From Mycolicibacterium pyrenivorans (GTDB lineage: Bacteria; Actinomycetota; Actinomycetes; Mycobacteriales; Mycobacteriaceae), in contig NZ_JACKSH010000237.1 in NCBI RefSeq assembly GCF_025821625.1, positions 1,377 to 65,376 on the forward strand: a stretch of 64,000 nt of DNA, given 5' to 3'. Shown piece after piece: positions 1-8,121 of the stretch (the stretch's first letter is position 1; each line of letters opens with the position of its first letter). The notes beneath the pieces are model-generated. The model did no database searches. It had not been told where the DNA came from and worked only from the letters and a program-made list of their open reading frames with translations. Made by a program: the position numbers and the translations under genes.

Positions 1-320
1 CGGAAACGGAAGAGCACCTGGGTGCGCTTGGCCAGCGACGTGTCGCGCCACTGCGGGAACGCTGCTGCGGCGGCGTCGATCACCGCACGCGCGTCCTCGA
101 CACTGGCCAGCGCCACCTCACCGGTCACCACACCGGTGGCCGGATTGGTCACCGGCGCCGTCGCACTGCTGTCGCCTATCACCGCACGCGCGTCCTCGAC
201 ACTGGCCAGCGCCACCTCACCGGTCACCACACCGGTGGCCGGATTGGTCACCGGCGCCGTCGCACTGCTGTCGCCCGCGAACTCTTTGTTGTCAACCCAA
301 TGGGTGATCGTATTGGTCAT
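1..320 (-). CDS. iolA: Methylmalonate-semialdehyde dehydrogenase (CoA-acylating), N-terminal part, runs off left edge
   Basis: This is the first 106 codons of an aldehyde dehydrogenase of the MmsA/IolA family, which converts malonate semialdehyde (last step of myo-inositol breakdown) or methylmalonate semialdehyde to acetyl- or propionyl-CoA. The peptide begins MTNTITHWVDNKEF and continues with the family's PVTNPATG, VALASVEDARAVI and FPQWRDTSLAKRTQVLFRF segments. The ATG at 318-320 is the only in-frame start; a nearby ATG at 329-331 hits a stop after four codons. It is the last visible gene of the iol operon, 26 bp after iolG. A 33-residue block is duplicated head to tail near the N-terminus, which normal family members do not have. 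The catalytic Cys and the rest of the protein are outside the window. Confidence 0.88.
   Translation of the reverse strand, partial: MTNTITHWVDNKEFAGDSSATAPVTNPATGVVTGEVALASVEDARAVIGDSSATAPVTNPATGVVTGEVALASVEDARAVIDAAAAAFPQWRDTSLAKRTQVLFRF
79..275. repeat. 99-bp-period perfect tandem duplication inside iolA
   Basis: Bases 79-176 and 178-275 are identical over 98 bp with a period of 99 bp, so the duplication keeps the iolA frame and adds 33 residues (from GDSSATAPV to EDARAVI). Perfect identity indicates a very recent event or an assembly artefact. Confidence 0.95.
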
Positions 321-346
321 CTGGTTCTCATTCTTTCTCGTGATGG

Positions 347-1369
347 TCACGGGCGGTCTGCGAGCTGCACGTCGACGGGCAGGCCCGACTCGAGTGATTC
401 GACGCCTGCGGCGCACACCGCCGCGGCGGCGTAGCCGTCCCACGCGGTCGGCCCGTCTGTGTAGTTCCCGGTGGCGGCCCCGCTGTGGACGGCGTCCACC
501 CAGCGCTGGATCTCGGTGTCGTAGGCGGCGCCGAAGCGTTCCCTGAAGCCGGGCGTGATCTGCCCGCCCCATGTTCCCGGTGCGGTCTTGCGGATCAACC
601 CGACGTCAAGCCCGATCATCGCGCTCCCGAGCTCGCCGACCACCTCGGTGCGCACCTCGTAGGCCACCCCGGTGGTGACGAACAGCTCCACATCAACATG
701 CCGACCCGAGACGGTGCGCAAGATCGCGATCTGCGGATCGACAAGACCCGGCGGCGCAGCGGGATTCGCGCCCGGCTTCACGATCTGCACGCTGGCGATC
801 TCCTCGCCGAACAGGTAACGCGTGACGTCGACCTCGTGCACCAGCGAGTCCTTGACGACCAGCGAGCTGTCGAAATACTCGGGCACGCTGGGGTTGCGGT
901 GCACGCAGTGCATCAGGAGTGGACGTCCCAGTTCACCGCCGTCCAGCAGTGCCTTGAGGCGCATGTACTCGTCGTCGAAGCGTCGCATGAACCCGACCTG
1001 GATCAGTGGCCGTTCCAGCTCAGCCTCCCGCCGGACGATCTCTAACGATGTGGAAACATCTGTTGTCAAAGGCTTTTCGCACATGACGGGCTTGCGGTGG
1101 TCGAGGCAGGCCAGCAGTTGCTTCTCGTGGGTGGTGCCGGGGGTGGCGAGCACGACGGCGTCGACCTCGGGGTCGGCGATCGCGTCGAGTGGGTCGGCCA
1201 CCGCGCGGCAACCGTCGATCCCGGAGGCGATCTGCTCGGCCTTCTCGGTGATGTAGTCGTTGACCACCGCCACCCGGGCCCCGGAGATGCGCGACGTGAT
1301 CCGGGCGACGTGGTCGGCTCCCATCACCCCGACGCCGAGGACGGCGATACGCAGTTCCGACACGGGCAT
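347..1369 (-). CDS. iolG: Inositol 2-dehydrogenase, Gfo/Idh/MocA family
   Basis: A 340-residue NAD-dependent oxidoreductase that by context oxidises myo-inositol to scyllo-inosose, the entry step of the pathway. The Rossmann motif GVGVMG is at residues 12-17, the family EKP motif at 98-100, and the conserved catalytic-region His at about 178 in DSLVHEVD. An open frame extends further upstream, but the ATG at 1367-1369 gives the canonical MPVSELRIAVLG start and overlaps the iolD stop by one base, as expected for translational coupling. A second IolG-like protein is encoded at 13143-14171, so the two may handle different inositol stereoisomers; that is inference. Confidence 0.88.
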   Translation of the reverse strand: MPVSELRIAVLGVGVMGADHVARITSRISGARVAVVNDYITEKAEQIASGIDGCRAVADPLDAIADPEVDAVVLATPGTTHEKQLLACLDHRKPVMCEKPLTTDVSTSLEIVRREAELERPLIQVGFMRRFDDEYMRLKALLDGGELGRPLLMHCVHRNPSVPEYFDSSLVVKDSLVHEVDVTRYLFGEEIASVQIVKPGANPAAPPGLVDPQIAILRTVSGRHVDVELFVTTGVAYEVRTEVVGELGSAMIGLDVGLIRKTAPGTWGGQITPGFRERFGAAYDTEIQRWVDAVHSGAATGNYTDGPTAWDGYAAAAVCAAGVESLESGLPVDVQLADRP

Positions 1370-3318
1370 CAGCGGTCGGACGGGTTGATCAGTGGCCGTT
1401 GGACTTTCTTCCAGTCCGCGTAGCGCTGGTAGGCGGATTGAGTCGACGCCAATGTCGACACTTCGCTGACCGGTACATCCCACCAGGAATGGCTGTCGGG
1501 CGCGTAGATCAACGGGTCGGTCTCGACGTAGATCACCGTGGTGCGGTCGCCGGCCTTCGCGACCTTGACGGCGTCGGAGAACTCGGCGGCCGTCGACACG
1601 CGGATGACGTCGGCGCCCAGACTCGCCGCGTTGGCGGCCAGGTCGACGGGGAGTATGTCTCCGTCGAGGCGGCCGTCCTCGCTGCGGTAGCGGTACGACG
1701 TTCCGAATCGTTGCGATCCCAGGGATTCCGACAGGCCGCCGATGGAGGCGAAGCCGTGGTTCTGCACCAGAACCGGGATGACCTTGACGCCCTCCTGGAC
1801 CGCGGTCACCAGTTCGGTGGCCATCATCAGGTAGGAGCCGTCGCCGACCATGACGAACACGTCGCGGTCCGGTGCCGCCATCCGCACCCCGATACCGCCG
1901 GCGATCTCATAGCCCATGCACGAGAACCCGTACTCCACGTGGTAGCCCTTGCGGTCGCGCATCCGCCACAGCTTGTGCAGATCGCCCGGCATGGATCCGG
2001 CCGCGCACACCACGACGTCACGCGGGTCCGAGAGCGTGTTGACGAGCCCGATGACCTGGTTCTGGTTCAGTGCGACGCCGTCCTGGGTGCGGTACGCGTC
2101 CGACACCGTCTCGTTCCACTCCGACATGAGTTCGCCTGCGCGGGAGCGGTACTCGTCACCGACGGAATAGTCTCCGAGCAGATCGGTCAGCGCCTCGATG
2201 GCCTCGCGGGCGTCGGAGACGACGCTGATGCCGCCCTGCTTGACCGAGTCCAGCGACGCCACGTTGACGTTGACGAACCGGACGTCGGGGTTGTTGAACG
2301 CGGTCCGCGACGCGGACGTGAAGTCGCTGTAGCGGGTACCGATGCCGATGATCACGTCGGCGTCGCCGGCGAGCGCGTTGGCCGCGGTGGTGCCGGTGGA
2401 GCCGACGGCACCGACGCTCTGCGGATGCTCGTGCAGCAGCGACCCCTTGCCGGCCTGGCTCTCGCACACCGGGATTCCGGTGCTCGACGCCAGCGCGGCC
2501 AGCGCGTCGTTCGCGCCGGAGTAGATCACGCCGCCCCCGGCGACGATCAGTGGCTTGGTGGCCGAGCGGATCACCTCGGCCGCGCGGGCGATCACCGAAC
2601 GCTCCGGCAGCGGCCGGGCGATGCGCCAGGTCCGCTCGGCGAACAGCGACTGCGGCCAGTCGAACGCCTCGGCCTGGACGTCCTGCGGCAGGGCCACCGT
2701 CGCCGCCCCGGTTTCCGCGGGGTCGGTGAGCACGCGCATCGCACCAAGCAGCGCCGCAGGCAGCTGCTCTGGGCGCCACACCCTGTCGAAGTAACGCGAC
2801 AGCGGCTTGAACGCGTCGTTCACGGTGACGTCGCCGCTGCTCGGCAATTCCAGTTCCTGCAGTACCGGCGAGCTGACCCGGGTCGCGAAAGTGTCTGCGG
2901 GCAGCAGCAATACCGGTAGCCTGTTGATGGTGGCCAGCGCGGCGCCGGTGAGCATGTTGGTCGAGCCGGGGCCCACGCTCGCGGTGACCGCCCAGGCCTG
3001 CAGCCGGTCCCGCTGGCGGGCGTAGGCCACCGCGGTGTGCACCATGGCCTGCTCGTTGCGGCCCAGCACGTATTTGAGCCCTGGCTCGACCCCGGCCTCG
3101 TGTGCCTCTACTTCGTCCTGGAGCAGCGCCTGGCCCACGCCCGCCACGTTTCCGTGGCCGAAGATCCCGAAGCAGCCGGCGAAGAACTTGTGGCGGTCGC
3201 CGTCACGCTCGACATACTGGTTGGCCAGGAACCGGACGGTGGCCTGGGCCACGGTGAGCCGGACGGACGGTTCGGTGTCGACGAGCTTCTCGGTCGACTT
3301 CGGCGCGGTGGAAACCAC
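1369..3318 (-). CDS. iolD: 3D-(3,5/4)-trihydroxycyclohexane-1,2-dione hydrolase
   Basis: A 649-residue thiamine-diphosphate enzyme that opens the ring of the diketone made by IolE to give 5-deoxyglucuronate. The length fits IolD, and the architecture is the three-domain acetolactate-synthase type: an N-terminal pyrimidine-binding domain (RFLANQYVERDG), a central domain, and a C-terminal ThDP domain with VMVGDGSYLM followed by VLVQNHGFASIGGL. The start is a GTG at 3316-3318. It lies between iolB and iolG in the minus-strand operon, with 11 bp to iolB. Confidence 0.93.
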   Translation of the reverse strand: MVSTAPKSTEKLVDTEPSVRLTVAQATVRFLANQYVERDGDRHKFFAGCFGIFGHGNVAGVGQALLQDEVEAHEAGVEPGLKYVLGRNEQAMVHTAVAYARQRDRLQAWAVTASVGPGSTNMLTGAALATINRLPVLLLPADTFATRVSSPVLQELELPSSGDVTVNDAFKPLSRYFDRVWRPEQLPAALLGAMRVLTDPAETGAATVALPQDVQAEAFDWPQSLFAERTWRIARPLPERSVIARAAEVIRSATKPLIVAGGGVIYSGANDALAALASSTGIPVCESQAGKGSLLHEHPQSVGAVGSTGTTAANALAGDADVIIGIGTRYSDFTSASRTAFNNPDVRFVNVNVASLDSVKQGGISVVSDAREAIEALTDLLGDYSVGDEYRSRAGELMSEWNETVSDAYRTQDGVALNQNQVIGLVNTLSDPRDVVVCAAGSMPGDLHKLWRMRDRKGYHVEYGFSCMGYEIAGGIGVRMAAPDRDVFVMVGDGSYLMMATELVTAVQEGVKVIPVLVQNHGFASIGGLSESLGSQRFGTSYRYRSEDGRLDGDILPVDLAANAASLGADVIRVSTAAEFSDAVKVAKAGDRTTVIYVETDPLIYAPDSHSWWDVPVSEVSTLASTQSAYQRYADWKKVQRPLINPSDR

Positions 3319-3329
3319 GGGTCAGGCTC

Positions 3330-4223
3330 CTATCCAGCCGGCGGAGCCGGCGATCGAGTCGCGGAGGAACGGGGGAACGGCAGGCGCGGATCGATCTGCT
3401 GGTGTTCCCAGCTGCCGCGCAGCCAGGTGTGGTTGGGATCGTCGCAGATGAGCCAGGCGCGGGTGGGGCCGGAGCCGGCCATCACGTTGAGGTAGTACAT
3501 GTGGTGTCCCGGCGCGGCGATGGACGGGCCGTGGTAGCCGTGCGGCACCAGCACGACATCGCCGCTGCGGACCTCCTCGAGCACCTCGATCGGGCGCTGC
3601 GGTGTGCCGTACACCCGGTGGTATCCGAATCCCGGTGTGCCGGCGGGGCTGTCGTCGATCTCGAAGTAGTAGATCTCCTCCAGCTGGGTCTCGACCTCGG
3701 TGTTCTCGTCGTGCTTGTGCGCCGGGTAGCTCGACCAGTTGCCGCCGGGGGTGATCACCTCGCACGCGATCAGCGAGTCCGCCTCGAACGCGGTGGCGGT
3801 GCCGAAGTTGTGCACCTGGCGGCTGCAGTTGCCCGCGCCGCGCAACTCGACCGCCACATCGGCTGCGGCGACCCGGCGATTGGGGAACGAGGTCTTCGCC
3901 CGCGCCGCGCAGATCGCGATCCGGCCGCGGCCCGACAGCATGTAGGGCTGATCGATTCCCAGATAGACCATGTCGGCCGGGCCGTCGAAGACCGAAGCGC
4001 GCGGGGACAATTCGAAGGCTTCACCGCCGCACTCGACGGTTCCGCCGCCGGCGAGCGGCAGGATCATCACCTCGGTGTCGCCCGTGTGCAGCGACAGCTC
4101 CTGCCCGTCGCCGAGGTCGGCGACGTGTAGCGACGTTTCCGACCACCCCGCGTCGTCGGGGGTGATCGCGACGGTGAACGGTGCCGAGGCGCTGTTGGCG
4201 GGGATGTACAGCTTGCTCTTCAT
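3330..4223 (-). CDS. iolB: 5-deoxy-glucuronate isomerase
   Basis: A 297-residue bicupin of the KduI/IolB family that isomerises 5-deoxyglucuronate to 2-deoxy-5-keto-gluconate. The metal-binding core is recognisable in PAHKHDENTEVETQLEEIYYFE, with two His and a Glu, followed by a later HGYHGPS. The start at 4221-4223 (MKSKLYIPA) overlaps the upstream aldolase stop by four bases (ATGA). The frame is open far upstream, but that stretch is the antisense-like shadow of the aldolase gene and is not part of the protein. Confidence 0.93.
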   Translation of the reverse strand: MKSKLYIPANSASAPFTVAITPDDAGWSETSLHVADLGDGQELSLHTGDTEVMILPLAGGGTVECGGEAFELSPRASVFDGPADMVYLGIDQPYMLSGRGRIAICAARAKTSFPNRRVAAADVAVELRGAGNCSRQVHNFGTATAFEADSLIACEVITPGGNWSSYPAHKHDENTEVETQLEEIYYFEIDDSPAGTPGFGYHRVYGTPQRPIEVLEEVRSGDVVLVPHGYHGPSIAAPGHHMYYLNVMAGSGPTRAWLICDDPNHTWLRGSWEHQQIDPRLPFPRSSATRSPAPPAG

Positions 4224-5104
4224 CGGACCATCGACACCGCGGTCGCGACCGCGGAGCTCACGTCGTCGTCGGCGGGGTACAGCAGCGTGCGGCCCACGAT
4301 CAGGCCGCGCACCGAGGGCAGCGCAAGCGCCTTCTCCCAGCTGGCGAACGCCTCGTCGGGATCGGTCGGGTCCCCACCGAGCAGCAGGGTGGGCATCGTC
4401 GTCGACTCCATCACGCGATCCATCTCGTCGACCACGGGCAGCTTCATCCAGGTGTACGCCGAGGTGGCGCCGAGGCCCTGGCAGATGTGCACAGACTTGA
4501 TGACCGCGTCGGGGGACAGGTCGTTTCCGACCTTGCCGTCGACCCTCGAGGACATGAACGGCTCCAGCATCGCGATCAGGCCGTGCGCGGCGAGCGCGTC
4601 GACGGCCTGCGCGCAGGCCGCCAGCGTGGCGACCGTTCCGGGGTCGTCGAGAGCGATGCGGCACAGCATCTTTCCGCCGTTCATCTTCGCCGCCGCGGTG
4701 GAGGCGGCGGTGGCGCCGGTCATCCGGTCGTCGAGTTCGAACGAGGCGCCGGCGAGGCCGCCCCGGTTGAACGACGAGAACACCACCTTGTCCTCGAGCG
4801 CGCCGAGCAGCAACAGATCGTCGAGGATGTCGGCGGTGGCGAGCACTCCGTCGACACCCGGATCGGCGAGTGCCGCGCGCAGGCGGTCCAGCAGGTCGGT
4901 GCGGCTGTTCATCGCGGTGGGGCGGGAACCGACCGCCAGCGCGCCCCGCGCCGGGTGGTCGGCGGCGACGATCATCAGCCGTCCGTTGCCGCGCACCGTC
5001 GGTCGTGTGGTGCGCTGCTGCCAGGCCCTTGCGACGGCACCCGGATCGCCTGCGCGCAGATCGGTGATCGCGGCGTGGTCCTTACACAGGGCGGTTTCAG
5101 ACAT
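4220..5104 (-). CDS. DeoC/LacD-like (beta/alpha)8 aldolase of the iol operon
   Basis: A 294-residue TIM-barrel protein resembling the Cgl0159-type aldolases found in actinobacterial inositol clusters. Between iolC and iolB it most plausibly performs the IolJ step, cleaving 2-deoxy-5-keto-gluconate 6-phosphate to dihydroxyacetone phosphate and malonate semialdehyde. Barrel segments visible are LMIVAADHPARG near residue 45, LLEPFMSSR, VDGKVGND and VRGLIVGRTLLYPAD near the C-terminus; the last is the usual phosphate-binding end. The ATG at 5102-5104 overlaps the iolC stop by eight bases. The family is clear but the exact reaction is inferred from position. Confidence 0.75.
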   Translation of the reverse strand: MSETALCKDHAAITDLRAGDPGAVARAWQQRTTRPTVRGNGRLMIVAADHPARGALAVGSRPTAMNSRTDLLDRLRAALADPGVDGVLATADILDDLLLLGALEDKVVFSSFNRGGLAGASFELDDRMTGATAASTAAAKMNGGKMLCRIALDDPGTVATLAACAQAVDALAAHGLIAMLEPFMSSRVDGKVGNDLSPDAVIKSVHICQGLGATSAYTWMKLPVVDEMDRVMESTTMPTLLLGGDPTDPDEAFASWEKALALPSVRGLIVGRTLLYPADDDVSSAVATAVSMVR

Positions 5105-6065
5105 TGACGGCTCCCAGCGCGGTCTGCTCGGCCAGCTCGGCCACTTCAGCGGCGGTCGGCATCGCGGTCGAGCACTCCAGCCTGCCCGCCACGATGGCGC
5201 CTGCGGCGTTGGCGTAGCGCAGCGTCTTCTCCAGCGACCAGCCGTTCAGCAGGCCATGGCACAGGCTGCCGCCGAAGCTGTCACCGGCTCCGAGCCCATT
5301 GACCACGTCAACCTCGTTGGGGGGCACGGTCACCGACGAGCGCCTGCTCTTGCCGAGTACACCGCGCGGTCCCTGCTTGACGATGGCCAACTCGACACCG
5401 AGGTCGAGCAGCGCGTCGGCGGCCTTGTGCGGATTGGTCTCGCCGACGGCGATCTCGCACTCCTCCCGGTTGCCGACTGCGATGGTGACATGCGGAAGCG
5501 CGCGCCGTACCTGCTCGGTGGCGGCGGCGCCGGACTCCCAGAACATCGGCCGGTAGTCGAGGTCCAACACGGTCAGCGGGGCCTTGGCGCGAGCGGTCCA
5601 GGCTTCGAAATGCGCGCTGCGGCTCGGCTCTTCGGACAGGCCGGTGACCGTCGCCCAGAACAGCCGCGCCGAGCGCACGGCGTCGGCGTCGATGTCCTGC
5701 GCACGGATCTGCAGGTCGGGAGCGCTGGGCTTGCGGTAGAAGTACAGCGGAAAGTCGTCGGGCGGGAAGATCTCGCAGAACGTCACCGGGGTGGGGAACT
5801 CGCCGTAGGTGGCGACGAAGCTGTTGTCCACGCCGAGGCGTGCGAGTTCGGCGCGGACGTAGCGACCGAACGGATCGTCGCCCACTCCGGAGATCAGCGC
5901 CGAGCGGTTGCCCAGCCGCGAGGCTGCGACCGCGACGTTGGCGGCGCTGCCCCCCAGGAACTTTCCGAACGTCTCGACGTCTTCCAGACCGACACCGACC
6001 TGCAGCGGGTAGACGTCGACGCCGCATCGCCCGATGGCGAGCACGTCATATGGCTGATTGGTCAT
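5097..6065 (-). CDS. iolC: 5-dehydro-2-deoxygluconokinase
   Basis: A 322-residue PfkB-family kinase that phosphorylates 2-deoxy-5-keto-gluconate. It has the N-terminal PfkB signature GKFLGGSAANVAVAASRLG and the C-terminal GLGAGDSFGGSLCHGL with the catalytic Asp. I chose ATG 6063-6065 because GGAG lies eight bases before it; a GTG three codons further upstream overlaps that Shine-Dalgarno. It is the first gene of the iol operon, with a putative operator/promoter 64-85 bp upstream. Confidence 0.9.
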   Translation of the reverse strand: MTNQPYDVLAIGRCGVDVYPLQVGVGLEDVETFGKFLGGSAANVAVAASRLGNRSALISGVGDDPFGRYVRAELARLGVDNSFVATYGEFPTPVTFCEIFPPDDFPLYFYRKPSAPDLQIRAQDIDADAVRSARLFWATVTGLSEEPSRSAHFEAWTARAKAPLTVLDLDYRPMFWESGAAATEQVRRALPHVTIAVGNREECEIAVGETNPHKAADALLDLGVELAIVKQGPRGVLGKSRRSSVTVPPNEVDVVNGLGAGDSFGGSLCHGLLNGWSLEKTLRYANAAGAIVAGRLECSTAMPTAAEVAELAEQTALGAVNV

Positions 6066-6128
6066 CAAAGTCACTCCGACGAGTTGGTGGGTGGCTGATA
6101 ACGACTGTGCCCCGCATCACCGTGCCGT

Positions 6129-6150
6129 GTCAATACTTTGTCCTGACATT
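6129..6150 (-). promoter_or_regulatory. Putative iol operator/-35 region upstream of iolC (copy 1)
   Basis: Read on the minus strand, this is AATGTCAGGACAAAGT followed by ATTGAC. It contains the palindromic core TGTC-AG-GACA, in the style of GntR operators, and ends in a TTGACA -35 hexamer. The same 22 bases with one mismatch lie at 7993-8014 upstream of the ABC transporter, in the same orientation relative to the gene. CACAGT, 18 bp downstream of TTGACA, could be the -10. Confidence 0.72.
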
Positions 6151-6155
6151 CTATC

Positions 6156-6170
6156 TTTCGATCATGGGCT
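6156..6170. promoter_or_regulatory. Second shared 15-bp motif, copy 1
   Basis: TTTCGATCATGGGCT occurs here, between iolC and the GntR gene, and again at 7883-7897 in the other divergent promoter region of the cluster. It contains the palindrome GATC and a near-palindromic CGATCATG core. Its recurrence next to the 22-bp motif suggests a second regulator site. Confidence 0.5.
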
Positions 6171-6219
6171 GTTAGTATTCAGCTACTCTTGGCTGGCCTA
6201 CTCGAGATCGGAGCCCGAC

Positions 6220-6951
6220 GTGCCCCTGACAGTGGAGCTCGACAGGTCAAGCCCTGTCCCTCTCTACTATCAGCTCGCCCAGGCGATCGAAGCCGCCATC
6301 CGTGATGGCGAACTCTCGCCCGGCGACCGTTTCGAGAACGAGCTAGCGCTCGCGAAGCGGCTGACGCTGTCACGCCCGACCACCCGGCGCGCCATCCAGG
6401 AGCTCGTCGACAAGGGCCTGCTGGTGCGCAAACGCGGTGTCGGCACCCAGGTGGTCCAGAATCCGGTGCATCGGCGCGTCGAGCTGACCAGTCTGTTCGA
6501 CGACCTCGCCCGCGCCGGCCAGGAGCCGACCACCCGGCTGCTCGAGTATCACGTCGGGCCACCGGACGACGAGGTCGCCCGCGAGCTGAACCTCGCCGAC
6601 GGCCGCGAGGTGGCCTCGATCCACCGGCTCCGCTGCGCCAACGGGGAGCCGCTGGCGGTCATGATCAACCACCTGCCCGCCGAGATCGCGCCCGCCCCGG
6701 AGGAACTGGAGAGCAACGGCCTTTACCAGGCGATGCGCGCGCGGGGCGTGCACATCCGGCTGGCGCGCCAGCGAATCGGCGCCCGCGGCGCGACCCGCAA
6801 GGAGGCGCAGCTGCTCGACGAGAAGCCCAACGCGCCACTGCTGACCATGGCCCGCACCGCTTTCGACGACTCCGGAGCGGCGGTCGAGTTCGGTAACCAC
6901 TGCTACCGGGCGTCGCGCTACTACTTCGACACCACGCTCGTCGACCGCTAA
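6220..6951 (+). CDS. GntR-family (HutC/UTRA) transcriptional regulator, probable iol regulator
   Basis: A 243-residue regulator with an N-terminal winged helix (residues about 10-75: VPLYYQLAQAIEAAIRDGEL, then LTLSRPTTRRAIQELVDKGL and KRGVGTQV) and a C-terminal UTRA effector-binding domain (REVASIHRLRCANGEPLAVM, ending FGNHCYRASRYYFDT). GTG 6220 is chosen because CGGAG precedes it by six bases; an open frame continues upstream into the promoter but has no ribosome site. Divergent from the iol operon, it is the obvious candidate to bind the TGTC-AG-GACA sites and respond to an inositol intermediate. Confidence 0.88.
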   Translation: MPLTVELDRSSPVPLYYQLAQAIEAAIRDGELSPGDRFENELALAKRLTLSRPTTRRAIQELVDKGLLVRKRGVGTQVVQNPVHRRVELTSLFDDLARAGQEPTTRLLEYHVGPPDDEVARELNLADGREVASIHRLRCANGEPLAVMINHLPAEIAPAPEELESNGLYQAMRARGVHIRLARQRIGARGATRKEAQLLDEKPNAPLLTMARTAFDDSGAAVEFGNHCYRASRYYFDTTLVDR

Positions 6952-6959
6952 CCCAACCC

Positions 6960-7024
6960 CCGCCGGAATTGCATTCCAGCCGGGCTTGTCTCGAAGAAAC
7001 CCTGCTGGAATGCAATTCCGGCGG
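6960..7024. terminator. Bidirectional terminator, 21-bp perfect arms
   Basis: Bases 6960-6980 and 7004-7024 are perfect inverted repeats with a 23-nt loop. The element sits between the convergent ends of the GntR gene and the isomerase gene, as expected for a shared terminator. Confidence 0.85.
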
Positions 7025-7029
7025 AGATG

Positions 7030-7806
7030 TCAGGTGAAGGCGGCGCGGAAGGCCTCCAGCGCTGCGTCACTGTCGCCGGAGGACGCCCACGCCTCCAGTC
7101 CGACGGTTCCCGCATAACCCATGGCGCCTAGCGCTTCGGCGATCGCCGGGTAGTTGATCTCACCCGTCCCGGGCTCGCAGCGTCCAGGGACGTCGGCGAC
7201 CTGGATCTCGCCGATGGCGTCGCCGCAGCGTCGCACCAGCTCGATGAGGTTCCCCTCGCCGATCTGCGCGTGGTACAGGTCGAGCATCATCTTCACGTTC
7301 GGGTGGCCGACGCCCTCGACGAGCGCCAGGGTGTCCTTGGCGCGGGCCAGCGGCACCCCGGGATGGTCGACGATCGTGTTCAGGTTCTCCACGCAGAACG
7401 TCACGCCGTTCGCGGCGCCCAGATCGCCGAGGCGTTCGAGCGCGCGCGCCGCCGTCAGCCACATCTGCCCGGTGGCCCGCTGCCGGGGTCGGGCCGCCTG
7501 GCCGTCGACCAGTTCGGCGGTGTGCAGGTTGAGCCGGGTCACCCCGAGCGTCCCGGCGGCCCTGACGCTCGACTCGGCGGTGCGCACCACCTCGTCGGCG
7601 CCGACCGGGTCGACGAGGTCGCCGTGCAGATAACCGGTCATCGACGTGAAGGTCGCCCCGGTGGCGGCCAGCGCCGCCAGGTCCTTGTCGTGCCAGCTCC
7701 AGATCTCGACGGCGAAACCGAGTTCGTGGATGCGCCGGACACGGTCGAGGATCGGCAGGTCGGTGAACACCATCTCCGAGCACACCGCGAGCTGGAAGCC
7801 GCTCAC
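7030..7806 (-). CDS. Hydroxypyruvate-isomerase-like sugar isomerase/epimerase (TIM barrel)
   Basis: A 258-residue xylose-isomerase-fold protein of the Hyi type. Metal-site segments of the family can be seen: VEIWSWHDKDLAAL, FCVENLN with its Glu, MMLDLYHAQIGEGNL with Asp and His, and a closing VGLEAWASSGD Glu. I placed the start at the GTG 7804-7806 (SGFQLAVCSEMVF); the longer frame upstream is low-complexity and covers the shared regulatory motif at 7883-7897. It shares its promoter region with the divergent ABC transporter, so it probably acts on the imported sugar or an inositol intermediate. The substrate is unknown. Confidence 0.72.
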   Translation of the reverse strand: MSGFQLAVCSEMVFTDLPILDRVRRIHELGFAVEIWSWHDKDLAALAATGATFTSMTGYLHGDLVDPVGADEVVRTAESSVRAAGTLGVTRLNLHTAELVDGQAARPRQRATGQMWLTAARALERLGDLGAANGVTFCVENLNTIVDHPGVPLARAKDTLALVEGVGHPNVKMMLDLYHAQIGEGNLIELVRRCGDAIGEIQVADVPGRCEPGTGEINYPAIAEALGAMGYAGTVGLEAWASSGDSDAALEAFRAAFT

Positions 7807-7882
7807 CGCAGTGCCCTGTCCGGCACGGGGTCGACCTGGATGGGTGCGACCGTCCTCGCGGCCACTTCTGTGCCACAACAGT

Positions 7883-7897
7883 TTTCGATCATGGGCT
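7883..7897. promoter_or_regulatory. Second shared 15-bp motif, copy 2
   Basis: Identical to 6156-6170 on the same strand, in the intergenic region between the isomerase gene and the transporter operon. Confidence 0.5.
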
Positions 7898-7992
7898 CGC
7901 TGGCCTCCTCGCTGGCTGTCGGTGGCGCCGGCCGGCGTCGTCCCTGACGTCCTGAACTGCAACGACGCTAACGGTATATGACATGCAGTCCT

Positions 7993-8014
7993 AATGTCAG
8001 GACAAAGTCTTGAC
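7993..8014 (+). promoter_or_regulatory. Putative iol operator/-35 region upstream of ABC transporter (copy 2)
   Basis: AATGTCAGGACAAAGT followed by CTTGAC; 21 of 22 bases match copy 1 (6129-6150, minus strand). The TTGACT hexamer is followed after 17-18 bp by TTACATC, a plausible -10. The start codon of the binding-protein gene is about 108 bp downstream. Confidence 0.72.
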
Positions 8015-8121
8015 TTTCTGGTGTGAGGCGTATTACATCACCAAGTGAGGCGTGTCGCTCGGCATAGACCCCCGCGGGTCCGAAGAGAGCGTCGCGGCGA
8101 TCTCGAGGACAAGGAGAAGCA

